This document shows, one piece after another, positions 7,628 through 15,107 of a stretch of 64,000 bases of DNA. A model generated the notes under the pieces. That model had not been told where the DNA came from and searched no databases. It saw only the letters and a program-made list of their open reading frames with translations. Source of the DNA: Granulosicoccus antarcticus IMCC3135 (lineage in GTDB: Bacteria > Pseudomonadota > Gammaproteobacteria > Granulosicoccales > Granulosicoccaceae). The first letter of the stretch is position 1. Each line of letters opens with the position of its first letter. Location of the stretch: the NCBI RefSeq assembly GCF_002215215.1, contig NZ_CP018632.1:7622501-7686500 (forward strand). Direction: 5' to 3'. The position numbers and the translations under genes were made by a program.

Positions 7628-9064
7628 ATGCCAACTCCCATCGATCTCAGCACACTCACCTCAGCGCAGAAAGACGCGTTGATTATGTTGCTGTTGGAGA
7701 AGGTCGATGCACTCACCCAACAGGTTCAAGAGTTGCAAGCTCAGCTTAAACTGAACAGCCGCAACAGCAGTAAGCCACCCTCAAGTGACGGCTACGGCAA
7801 GCCTAAACCGAAAAGTACCCGTGCCAAGAGCGGTAAGCGTTCTGGAGGGCAACCGGGTCATCCCGGCAAGACGTTGAAGATGACAGCTCATCCGGATCAC
7901 ATCGTGGATCATGCACTGGAAGCCTGCTCCAGCTGCGGACTGGATTTGAGCACAGTACCCGTACTCGGCTTCGAGGCGCGCCAGGTATTCGATATCCCGC
8001 CGATCAAGATCGAGGCGACTGAGCATCGTGCACAGATCAAGGCATGCCCGTGTTGCCGGAGCCGCAGCAAGGCCGTCTTTCCAAAACACGTCAACCAGTC
8101 AGTGCAATACGGCACCGAGGTTCAGGGTGTAGTGATCTATCTGAGTCAGTATCAGATGCTGCCCTATGCACGACTCAAAGAGGCGATGGCGGACCTGTTC
8201 CAGATTCATCTTAGCGAAGGAACTGTGAATAATATTCTGACCCGTGCCTACCATCATCTGGCGCAATTCGATTCCTGGGTCAAAGACATGGTCATTGACA
8301 GCAAGGTGGCCCACTTTGACGAAAGCGGTCTGCGCGTGGGCAAGCAGCTGCAGTGGCTGCATGTGGCCGCCACCGAGCACGCGACCTATTACCGTCGGCA
8401 CGTCAAACGTGGGCATGAGGCGATGATGGAGATGGGCATACTTGACGGATTCAAGGGATACGCGGTACATGACTGCTGGGCCAGCTATTTCCGCTTCGCC
8501 ATCCTTCATGTGCTGTGTGGTGCCCACTTTCTGCGTGAGCTGATCCATGCTCATGAGCAGCATCAACAGAGCTGGGCCGAGAAGTTGATCACCTGCCTGC
8601 TGGATGCCAAGAAAGAGGCCGATGAGGCCCGGGCCAAGGGAGTCTTAATGCTCGATGAGTCTCGCATCAACCACTACGATCGACGCTACAGTCGGATACT
8701 GCGCGAGGGGCGCGCCGAACTGCCGGTGGTGCCAATATCAACGACAAAGAAGCGGGGGCGAGCCAAACAACATAAGGTGAAGAACCTGCATGATCGACTA
8801 TTCAGATACAAGGCTGAAACGCTGGCGTTTCTCTATGATCTGACGCTGCCATTTGATAATAATTTGGCCGAGCGTGATGTGAGAATGATCAAGGCCAAAC
8901 TAAAGATATCGGGCTGCTTTCGCTCCGAGCAAGGCGCTGACATCTTTTGCCGGATTCGTGGCTATATTTCTACAGCGAAAAAACAGGGTCGCAATGTACT
9001 TGATTCCCTGCGTGAAAGCTTCCAAGGTCAGGCCTTCAATCCAGCTATCGCATCAGTGGGCTGA
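7628..9064 (+). CDS. tnpC: IS66-family transposase (TnpC)
   Basis: 478 residues. The N-terminal leucine-zipper-like segment (residues 20-42) and the SRNSSKPPSSDG motif are typical of IS66 transposases. A zinc-binding region follows (CSSCG, then CPCC), then the DDE catalytic core including VAHFDESGLRV, VHDCWASYF and the C-terminal FDNNLAERDVRM-KAK-KISGCFRS, where the last acidic residue lies. It reads intact from end to end. It is the only gene of its IS, and its transposition broke the secreted-protein gene around it. Confidence 0.92.
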   Translation: MPTPIDLSTLTSAQKDALIMLLLEKVDALTQQVQELQAQLKLNSRNSSKPPSSDGYGKPKPKSTRAKSGKRSGGQPGHPGKTLKMTAHPDHIVDHALEACSSCGLDLSTVPVLGFEARQVFDIPPIKIEATEHRAQIKACPCCRSRSKAVFPKHVNQSVQYGTEVQGVVIYLSQYQMLPYARLKEAMADLFQIHLSEGTVNNILTRAYHHLAQFDSWVKDMVIDSKVAHFDESGLRVGKQLQWLHVAATEHATYYRRHVKRGHEAMMEMGILDGFKGYAVHDCWASYFRFAILHVLCGAHFLRELIHAHEQHQQSWAEKLITCLLDAKKEADEARAKGVLMLDESRINHYDRRYSRILREGRAELPVVPISTTKKRGRAKQHKVKNLHDRLFRYKAETLAFLYDLTLPFDNNLAERDVRMIKAKLKISGCFRSEQGADIFCRIRGYISTAKKQGRNVLDSLRESFQGQAFNPAIASVG

Positions 9065-9147
9065 GTAGATAATTGGACTCCCCCACCTCCTCTAGGAAGT
9101 GGGTTAATGTAATCGTTCCGACACAATTCACATTAATGGAGTCCAGC

Positions 9148-10185
9148 ATGAAGAATACTATTGTTGGTGTTGATTTGGCAAAAGATGTTATTCAAGTGTG
9201 TGTTTACGCGAGCAAGAAAGTGCAATCGAACACCGAAATGACACACCACGAATTTCTTGAATGGCTATTTACGAGCTCCAGCACGACGGTAGTATTTGAA
9301 GCTTGCGGCACATCAAATTACTGGAAACAGAAGGCCACGGAGGCTGGCCATGCTGCACATTTGATATCAGCAGATCTGGTATCCAAGATCAGACAGAACC
9401 AGAAAACAGATAAGAATGATGCATTGGCGATTGTCCAGGCATCCATGTTGCCGGACATAAGTTTCATCAAGGGAAAGACTATTGAGCAACAGCAGTTGCA
9501 AACCATTTTGCGCTTAAGGGAGTTATCTGTGAAACAAAAGACCGCTTCTGGCAATCAGCTAAAAGCACTATTATTAGAGTTTAATATTCGTGTTAGCGCG
9601 AGAAATGGTGGATTGGGAGGGGTAATAGAATCTGTGCTTGAAGATGCGGAGAATGAATTCTCGGCAGCTTTTAGAGAGGCGTTGCATACCGCCTGGCAAC
9701 ACCACCTGAGCATCATCAAATCCATAGCTATATACGATGGGTGCCTGGAGGAATTAGTTGAGCAGCATGAAGATTGCAAGCGGCTGCTCAAGCTGGAAGG
9801 GGTGGGAGTAATCAATGCCGTGAACCTGTATATAGCACTGGGCTGCGCGGACCTGGGTTCGTTTTGCAAAGGTAAGGATGCCTCGGCATGCATCGGATTG
9901 ACTCCGATACAGCACACATCGGGAGGCAAGGTAAAGCTCGGCTCAATCGGCAGGTATGTGAAAAACAGCTTGTTGCGGAGCCAGCTTATTACCGGAGCGA
10001 TGGCAGTCGTTGCACAGGTGTGCAAAAGAACAGCGGTCACCAGTAAAGAGGTGTGGATACAGCAGCTGGTCGCGCGACGAGGCAAGAAAATCGCGGCGGT
10101 TGCTCTGGCCAACAAAAACGTGAGGACGGCATTTGCCATGCTCACACAAGGTACCGAATATAAGGCGGATCCTGTCGCCGTCTAA
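9148..10185 (+). CDS. IS110/IS1111-family transposase (DEDD recombinase)
   Basis: 345 residues from the ATG at 9148. The N-terminal RuvC-like DEDD domain shows GVDLAKDVIQVCVY (first Asp), VVFEACGTSNYW (Glu) and KTDKNDALAI (paired Asp). The C-terminal Tnp_20 domain has EGVGVINAVNLYIALG and ACIGLTPIQHTSGGK with the catalytic-type serine region. These enzymes recombine without classical DDE chemistry and are guided by an element-encoded RNA. The frame is intact, so the element may be active. Confidence 0.93.
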   Translation: MKNTIVGVDLAKDVIQVCVYASKKVQSNTEMTHHEFLEWLFTSSSTTVVFEACGTSNYWKQKATEAGHAAHLISADLVSKIRQNQKTDKNDALAIVQASMLPDISFIKGKTIEQQQLQTILRLRELSVKQKTASGNQLKALLLEFNIRVSARNGGLGGVIESVLEDAENEFSAAFREALHTAWQHHLSIIKSIAIYDGCLEELVEQHEDCKRLLKLEGVGVINAVNLYIALGCADLGSFCKGKDASACIGLTPIQHTSGGKVKLGSIGRYVKNSLLRSQLITGAMAVVAQVCKRTAVTSKEVWIQQLVARRGKKIAAVALANKNVRTAFAMLTQGTEYKADPVAV

Positions 10186-10407
10186 AAAGCGTTCCAACGA
10201 TGAAGATGCAAAAACGAAGATAAAAATCAGCGTGTTAACTCAGTTAGTAACGAAGAGCCTTGAGCTCGTTGAGTAGAATTGAAAACACGTCCCGCGTAAA
10301 TATCACAGAGCCTGAGTTCGCTACTCAATCGAGAGCTCGTACATAAGTACGCATCTATTTCTTCATTTATGCAATTTTGTTGTTGACACAGGGGGAGTCC
10401 ACATAAG
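10186..10407 (+). ncRNA. Candidate bridge/seekRNA region of the IS110-type element
   Basis: A 222-nt non-coding right end separates the transposase stop from the right inverted repeat. In IS1111-type elements the guide RNA that pairs with donor and target is known to come from this region. Several complementary stretches are visible (for example GAGCTCGTT near 10263 and GAGAGCTCGTAC near 10331). I did not derive a fold or locate the target-binding loops. Confidence 0.45.
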
Positions 10408-10411
10408 TTAC

Positions 10412-10419
10412 TCTCAAAG
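10412..10419 (+). repeat. Right 8-bp target site duplication of the IS66 element
   Basis: TCTCAAAG, identical to 7551-7558, directly follows the right terminal TTAC of the IS66 element. The interrupted gene resumes at 10420. Confidence 0.8.
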
Positions 10420-10484
10420 GTTGTAAGATATACGTTCAGGAGAATAGCTATTAGATTATTACTACGAGTAGATTATTAGATAAT

Positions 10485-10964
10485 ATGACAATAAAACAGT
10501 TATTAAGTCTATCCACAGATCAATTACAGGAAGAATACGTGCTTACATTGGGTGGTGCAGTGTATTACTTCTCGCTCGCTGAGTGGATGGCTGCGAATTG
10601 CTGTGAAATCATGCAAAATGGCTATGTTAGAGATGTTTGTACTAAATCGAAAAAAATTACAGCATGGAACATTGCAGAAAAACTGGTGTCTTTGTCGGGG
10701 AAATTGTCAAAATCTGACGAACAGCATTGTTTAGTCACTGCCGCAGCAGAATTTCAAATTCTTGTAAGCGACGCAAGAAATCCACTGTTACACGCTTATC
10801 CCGCAGCAGTCGATGATATTGCTGTTCTTCATAATCCAAAAGATCAACAAACGTTTTCACTTTCTGCGTTGGAAGATATCGCTACTCGCTCATTCAATTG
10901 TGAGAACGTACTAAATCATGCATATTATAATTATCTAATTCCAAAGTTTTCCAATGGTGGTTGA
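10485..10964 (+). CDS. Cassette protein with HEPN-type RN-x3-H motif
   Basis: 159 residues, mostly helical, with no signal peptide. Residues 98-103 read R-N-P-L-L-H, within VSDARNPLLHAYP, a good fit to the HEPN catalytic signature. It starts 30 nt after the restored end of the IS-broken secreted-protein gene and is followed by an attC at 11017, so both genes appear to share one cassette. An antitoxin or nucleotidyltransferase partner is not seen. Function otherwise unknown. Confidence 0.6.
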   Translation: MTIKQLLSLSTDQLQEEYVLTLGGAVYYFSLAEWMAANCCEIMQNGYVRDVCTKSKKITAWNIAEKLVSLSGKLSKSDEQHCLVTAAAEFQILVSDARNPLLHAYPAAVDDIAVLHNPKDQQTFSLSALEDIATRSFNCENVLNHAYYNYLIPKFSNGG

Positions 10965-11016
10965 AGGTCTGCTACAGCTGCAGTTGTGCGTTTTTAGCAG
11001 GATACAAGAAACGTAA

Positions 11017-11118
11017 ACCTAACGAAACGCTGAAGCTGTCAATGGACCCGTCATCGGAACCTGGGCTCCGCCCAGAACCCAATGCCGCCTCCATTGCACC
11101 TTAGCGCCGTTGTTATGT
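11017..11118 (+). repeat. attC recombination site 6
   Basis: Inverse core ACCTAAC at 11017-11023, core variant GTTATGT at 11112-11118, inner arms CAATGGA (11040-11046) and TCCATTG (11090-11096), and an additional hairpin CTGGGCTCCGCCCAG at the tip. Length 102 bp, equal to the sites at 1083 and 1918. Confidence 0.8.
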
Positions 11119-11177
11119 CCGGCAAGGATACCTTGCGATATGGCCAAAACATTTCAAAAAGCCAATGAGAGCGGTAA

Positions 11178-11417
11178 ATGAGTCCAACAGTATTTCGTGA
11201 GAAAGGGTATCGATTCTTTTTCTTTTCTAGAGAAGAGGTTAGAATGCATGTACACGTGATTTCTGGTGATGGAGAAGCTAAATACTGGCTAGAACCCCAG
11301 ATTGAATTGAGCAAGAATAGTAAGTATTCGAGCAAACAACTAAATGAAATCAAAGCTTTGGTAGAGGAACACGAAAATGAACTCATCGCAGCTTGGCAAA
11401 AGCACTTCGGAAATTGA
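11178..11417 (+). CDS. DUF4160 protein
   Basis: 79 residues with the DUF4160 pattern: MSPTVFREKGYRFFFFSREE, then the conserved RMHVHV and GEAKYWLEP, and a C-terminal ELIAAWQKHF. DUF4160 genes regularly pair with DUF2442 genes, as here, and are thought to behave like small toxin-antitoxin modules, though the activity is not established. The reading frame overlaps the next gene by 41 bases, indicating translational coupling. First gene of its cassette. Confidence 0.82.
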   Translation: MSPTVFREKGYRFFFFSREEVRMHVHVISGDGEAKYWLEPQIELSKNSKYSSKQLNEIKALVEEHENELIAAWQKHFGN

Positions 11418-11643
11418 AGTAACAAATATATCCGGGCATGGTATATGGCTCTATGTACGCGGCACGGAGCATTTCCTTCCGTATGATCAGTACCCTTGGT
11501 TCAAAGAAAAAACCGTAAGTCAAATTGCAAATGTTGAAGAACCAAACCCAGGTCACTATTACTGGCCAGATCTGGACGTTGATTTGTCTGAGGCAATATT
11601 ACTAAATCCGGATAAGTTTCCGCTACAAGCAAAAGGCACATAA
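11377..11643 (+). CDS. DUF2442 protein
   Basis: 88 residues with the DUF2442 signatures: GIWLYVRGTEHFLPYDQYPWF and the C-terminal YYWPDLDVDLS. It overlaps the DUF4160 gene upstream and is its usual partner. The stop is immediately followed by the remnant of a higB gene (11645 onward), suggesting that two cassettes fused or that decay removed an attC between them. Confidence 0.82.
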   Translation: MNSSQLGKSTSEIEVTNISGHGIWLYVRGTEHFLPYDQYPWFKEKTVSQIANVEEPNPGHYYWPDLDVDLSEAILLNPDKFPLQAKGT

Positions 11644-11644
11644 A

Positions 11645-12039
11645 ACGGCATCGCTGCTTTCGTTGGAAATAAGAAAGGCCGGAGGATGTGGAAGTTGCCG
11701 ATTACCATTAACAGATATTAAAAGAGAATAGAGGATGAGGTATCGTAACGGCATGCGTCCGGTGCATCCCGGAGAAATTCTCAAAGAGGAGATGGAAGAA
11801 TTGGAAATGTCAGCGTGTGCGTTGGCAGAGACCATCAATGTCCTATCCAATCGAGTAAGCGCTATCGTCAATGGAACACGAGGAACCACAGCCGGTGCAG
11901 TGTTGCCATAGTCCAGGTGCCTTGGAATAACTCCAGAGGATGGATGAACTTGCTAAAATCTATGAACTCAGATCGGTAGAGATCGAGGCAGGCAAAGAAA
12001 TAAAAAACAGATAAAACCACGACCAAAAGTGGCCTGATG
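11645..12039 (+). pseudogene. Decayed higBA toxin-antitoxin pair
   Basis: Bases 11645-11712 match the last ~22 codons of the intact higB at 3375-3653 (the WRLCFRW...VEVVDYH end) with frame damage. Bases 11734 onward match higA: MRYRNGMRPVHPGEIL is followed by the HTH, then a premature TAG replaces the region after GAVLP near 11909. Further shifts follow, before a recognisable QIKPRPKVA-like end at 12039. The toxin is almost wholly gone, so the pair is dead. The similarity shows that it derives from the same family as the 3375-3984 cassette. Confidence 0.8.
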
Positions 12040-12100
12040 CCAACGTCTGAAATCGTGCTAAAGCAATAGCTTCATATGGCATCACATAACATTACGTAGA

Positions 12101-12175
12101 ACCCGACAATGTGACAAAGCCCTCCTGTCGCTTTGGTCGGTCTTTGTCAATTGCGGGTTAACGCTGGTGTTCGGT
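12101..12175 (+). repeat. attC recombination site 7
   Basis: A short 75-bp site with inverse core ACCCGAC (12101-12107), core GTTCGGT (12169-12175) and perfect arms TGACAAAG / CTTTGTCA (12112-12119 and 12142-12149). GCGGGTTAACGCTGG before the core repeats the L' region seen in sites 2 and 5. Confidence 0.82.
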
Positions 12176-12343
12176 CTACAAAGGGGAATTTTATAGACGT
12201 TTGAGTTACATCATTTTGTCAGGATCAATAAAAGGAAGGTAATTTGAGGGATTGCCGTGTCTGACTAGAGCTATACCTGATCCTCGGTCTTGAAAAAACA
12301 CATGACCTGCCTTACAATAATAAAAATTGTAAGGAATGTCGAG

Positions 12344-12559
12344 ATGGCTGAAGCTGCGATTACCAGTAAAGGACAAATTACCATACCCGCCGAAATCAGA
12401 AAGAAAATGAATCTTGGACCGCAAGACAAGGTCATTTTTACTTTGCTACCCAATGGAACTACAGTGATGCGAGCGAAAAATCGGTCGGTGACTTCATTGG
12501 CAGGTACGATTGTTACCAATAAAAAGAAAGTTGCAATCAAAGATATGAAGATGAACTGA
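12344..12559 (+). CDS. vapB: AbrB/VapB-type antitoxin
   Basis: 71 residues with a swapped-hairpin AbrB domain: AAITSKGQITIPAEIRKKMNLGPQDKVIF. The ATG at 12344 follows AAGGAATG spacing and gives a standard family length; an upstream in-frame start at 12290 would add an unlikely leader. One base separates the stop from the vapC ATG. It should repress the operon and block VapC. Confidence 0.88.
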   Translation: MAEAAITSKGQITIPAEIRKKMNLGPQDKVIFTLLPNGTTVMRAKNRSVTSLAGTIVTNKKKVAIKDMKMN

Positions 12560-12560
12560 A

Positions 12561-12956
12561 ATGCCGGCTATCGATACAAATGTACTGGTACGCTACCTAA
12601 TAGCCGATGACAGGAAGCAGTTTGAAACGGCTAAACAATTTATTGAGGAAGCTATCACAAACGAAGCTTTGTTCATTCCAGTATCTGTCTCCGTTGAACT
12701 GGAATGGGTTCTTAGATCGCTTTACGAAGTTAAAAAAGCGATGATCATCACTACGTTTAATCGCTTACTGGAAGCACGAGAAATAGAGTTTCAGGAAGAA
12801 TCTGCAATTGAAATTGCGCTTAGCCTTTATGCCGATAACAATGCCGATTTCGCTGATTGTCTACATATCGCTAGCGCCCAAACACAAGGTCGTGTTCCGT
12901 TAGTGACGCTTGATCGAAAAGCCTCAAGAATAGAAGGCGCGAAACTATTAGTATGA
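12561..12956 (+). CDS. vapC: VapC-type PIN-domain toxin
   Basis: 131 residues of a PIN ribonuclease. The acidic metal-binding set is visible: D5 in MPAIDTNVLVRYL, E46 in SVELEWV, D96 and D99 in NADFADCLH, and D118 in LVTLDRKA. PIN toxins cleave tRNA or rRNA. It is paired with the AbrB-type antitoxin upstream. No attC is seen after it; the array instead gives way to an IS4-like element, so this is the last recognisable cassette. Confidence 0.9.
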   Translation: MPAIDTNVLVRYLIADDRKQFETAKQFIEEAITNEALFIPVSVSVELEWVLRSLYEVKKAMIITTFNRLLEAREIEFQEESAIEIALSLYADNNADFADCLHIASAQTQGRVPLVTLDRKASRIEGAKLLV

Positions 12957-13132
12957 AATTGGTAGTTTTCAATATGTACTTTGTACTTTGCGCTTTGTTG
13001 AGATGCAGCAGTTCCCGGCGAGTTGACAAACCTCGCCAGATCAACGTTGTAGCGGACCTTGGCTACTAGCTTTTCGTAATCTGCCGACTACGCTTTTCAC
13101 ATCTGTTTGTTGATGATGTTGAGTTGTAGCCC

Positions 13133-14494
13133 ATGGCAGCCCCGTTTGCTCGTTTCCGCCCGGACGTTTCAATGCCCGGTTTGTTGACCACTGTTCGCAC
13201 CGCCTTTGACAAAGTCAATGATAAGCGCAGGCAGGCCAGTGTCCAGTATTCGATGTCCGATTCGCTGATGGCTGGACTGGCGATCTTTTCACTCAAGTAC
13301 CCCTCCTTATTGATGTTCGATCAGCATGCCCGTTCCAGCGAGCCTGTCTCGAACCACAATCTGCGCACCTTGTTCGGGTTGAGCCAAGTCCCTTGTGATT
13401 CTCAGATGCGCGCGATTCTCGATCCGGTCAATCCGAGCGAGTTGCGAGGCGCCTTTCGTGCCATTCACAGTGGCCTGCAGCGCAGCAACTCGCTCAAGGA
13501 CTTCCAGTTGTTCAACGGCAAACTGTTGCTCTCGATAGACGGCACAGGCACTTTCTCATCCACTCGCATCAGCTGCAAGCACTGTTGCGTTAAAAAGCCC
13601 AAACGCAACCAGAAGTCTGATGAAGGATCAGAGTTCTACCATCAGATGCTCGGTGCCGTGATCGTTCATCCCGAACGCAGCACGGTGCTGCCACTGGATT
13701 TCGAGCCTATCACTCGTGCCGATGGTTCGAACAAGAATGACTGCGAACGCAATGCGGGTAAGCGCCTGATTGCCAGTCTTGCCGCTCAGTACCCCAAGCG
13801 TGGTTTCATTGTGATCGAAGACGCACTGGCTGCTAACGGGCCGCACTTAAAGACATTGATCGAACACCGGATGGACTTTATCATCGTTGCCAAACCCGGC
13901 TCTAACGCAGCACTTTTCGAGACGCTGGATCAGCGCATGAAGCAAGGGGAGTTGCAGGCGTGGGAAACAGTGGATGAGAAGACGGGCCTACTTCGTGGTT
14001 ATCGCATCTGCGAGCAAGTTCCCTTGAACAACACTCACGCTGAGCTGCTGGTCAATTGTCTGGAGTACTACGAGATTGATCGACAGGGCAAGGAGCATAA
14101 CTGGCAGTGGATCAGCAGCCTGCAGATCACCCCTGAGAACGCCGAGCAGATCATGCGCGCCGGACGCGCGCGATGGAAGATCGAGAATGAGACATTCAAC
14201 GCAGCCAAGAACCAGGGCTATCACATGGGGCATTCCTACGGCCACGGAAAGCAGTACCTCTCCAGTGTGCTCGGTGGATTGATGTTCCTGGCTTTTCTGA
14301 TCGATCAGGTCCAGGAGAGCTTCTGCCGGGTTTTCGGCGAAATCCGCATACATCACAAATCACGCCGGAACCTGTGGGAACGCCTGCGCGCCGCCTTTAC
14401 CACCGTCAAAGCCTCCGAATGGGAGGGGTTCATGCGTTTTTGGCATAAGCCAGGCGACTTTGCCTTCGAGATACCTTCTGATCGGCCAACATAG
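13133..14494 (+). CDS. IS4-superfamily DDE transposase
   Basis: 453 residues, full length. The catalytic landmarks read LLSIDGTGTFSS (first Asp), VIEDALAANGPHL (second Asp region) and RARWKIENETFNAAKNQGYHMGH (the YREK-like Glu helix). A CKHCC zinc-like motif follows the first Asp. It resembles the group of IS4-like or ISNCY elements with the N-terminal SDSLMAGLAIFSLKYPSLL signature; I am unsure of the exact family. I could not find convincing terminal repeats, so the IS ends are not annotated. It lies just beyond the VapBC cassette. Confidence 0.85.
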   Translation: MAAPFARFRPDVSMPGLLTTVRTAFDKVNDKRRQASVQYSMSDSLMAGLAIFSLKYPSLLMFDQHARSSEPVSNHNLRTLFGLSQVPCDSQMRAILDPVNPSELRGAFRAIHSGLQRSNSLKDFQLFNGKLLLSIDGTGTFSSTRISCKHCCVKKPKRNQKSDEGSEFYHQMLGAVIVHPERSTVLPLDFEPITRADGSNKNDCERNAGKRLIASLAAQYPKRGFIVIEDALAANGPHLKTLIEHRMDFIIVAKPGSNAALFETLDQRMKQGELQAWETVDEKTGLLRGYRICEQVPLNNTHAELLVNCLEYYEIDRQGKEHNWQWISSLQITPENAEQIMRAGRARWKIENETFNAAKNQGYHMGHSYGHGKQYLSSVLGGLMFLAFLIDQVQESFCRVFGEIRIHHKSRRNLWERLRAAFTTVKASEWEGFMRFWHKPGDFAFEIPSDRPT

Positions 14495-14535
14495 GTCGGC
14501 TCATCTTACTGCCCACACTCCACACACCAACTTTA

Positions 14536-14589
14536 GGCCTACCGCACGTTCCTCCACATCTGATCACTCATGCCAATTCGCGGTAGGCC
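14536..14589. repeat. 10-bp inverted repeat downstream of the IS4-like transposase
   Basis: GGCCTACCGC (14536-14545) and GCGGTAGGCC (14580-14589) are perfect inverted repeats around a 34-nt spacer. It may be part of the IS right end or a transcription-stopping structure; it does not have attC core boxes. Confidence 0.4.
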
Positions 14590-14758
14590 CATCGATGTCT
14601 GCAATAAATTGGTAACCAGCTTTACATTACAATACAACTATGGTACTTGTTCGCTGGGAATTGCTGGTTGAGATGCCAACCTCACACGGAAAAACGACTC
14701 GATATTTTTATGCAAGAGTTGTTTGAGTAATATAGAGCATCAGGTTTACTGCACTGAC

Positions 14759-15087
14759 CGAATCGGGTAAGGGTTGGTGTTTAGCCAGCCCTCCCCACAA
14801 CACCCTGCATGCGGGTCCGCACAGGGCGTTTCATACTGAATGGTGAAGTGATATCCACCCTTGGCGTAGTGAGAACAAGCCTTCAGCTTTCAGATAGGCG
14901 TTAGATAACGCTTGTTGAATGCCCGGGGTCTTGGAACTACGACAAGGTCCTTTACTCGTACGTCCGCACGCAACTGCTGTTTATATCTGCACTCCCAGCT
15001 TTAGCAGTTTTCCTATTTTGGTGCGAGGCAAACGCCACTGCCGCCAGTAGGCCATTCGCAAACGGCGTCGAATCCAATGATCGAGTT
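14759..15087 (-). mobile_element. Truncated 3' copy of the group IIC intron
   Basis: These 329 bases match 4033-4361 base for base in length, with scattered substitutions. They contain domains V and VI plus the last ~84 codons of the reverse transcriptase. Homology stops abruptly at 15087, 17 bp before the ISAzo13-family target duplication. It has no RT core and cannot move by itself. Its left flank (ATCAGGTTTACTGCACTGAC) may be another attC remnant. Confidence 0.85.
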
Positions 15088-15107
15088 GATTATTCAGACG
15101 AGCCTAA

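Larger units (their letters stand above)
9069..10407 (+). mobile_element. IS110-family element, IS1111-type, nested in the IS66 right end
   Basis: Subterminal inverted repeats GGACTCCCCC (9075-9084) and GGGGGAGTCC (10391-10400) lie a few bases inside the ends, as in the IS1111 subgroup. Excising 9069-10407 rebuilds CTGAGTAG-TTAC, the exact complement of the IS66 left end GTAACTACTCAG, so these boundaries fit to the base. There is no target duplication, as expected for this family. Length is 1,339 bp. A long 222-nt non-coding right end follows the transposase. Confidence 0.85.
7559..10411 (+). mobile_element. IS66-family element (ISBst12-like, tnpC only), interrupted by an IS110-type element
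   Basis: The left inverted repeat GTAACTACTCAGCCCACCG starts at 7559. Its partner is CAGTGGGCTGAGTAG at 9054-9068 plus TTAC at 10408-10411, split by a nested IS. Without the nested element the IS is about 1.51 kb with one transposase gene. The 8-bp direct duplication TCTCAAAG flanks the whole block. The absence of tnpA and tnpB points to the ISBst12 subgroup. Confidence 0.85.
7012..10454 (+). pseudogene. Cys-rich secreted protein gene split by an IS66 insertion
   Basis: The N-terminal part (7012-7558) encodes a signal peptide (hydrophobic stretch ending VAQAAD near residue 26) and a domain with many cysteines, ending AGYDWAKEN...DECESQSLSFLKG. An IS66 element interrupts it after base 7558. 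Removing the element and one copy of the 8-bp duplication (TCTCAAAG, 7551-7558 and 10412-10419) restores an in-frame end, GCKIYVQENSY, with a stop at 10452-10454. The intact protein would be 193 residues. The restored junction resembles the end of a small Cys-rich exported family whose name I do not know. The current 7012-7749 frame runs into the IS and is an artefact. Confidence 0.82.

Noticed and set aside
7012-7749. 245-codon secreted protein as a complete gene
   Set aside because: The last ~60 codons lie inside the IS66 left end. The true 3' end is at 10420-10454 after removal of the insertion.
13017-13037. Small hairpin GGCGAG/CTCGCC after vapC as an attC or terminator
   Set aside because: It lacks core boxes and a T-run, and the stem is only 6 bp.
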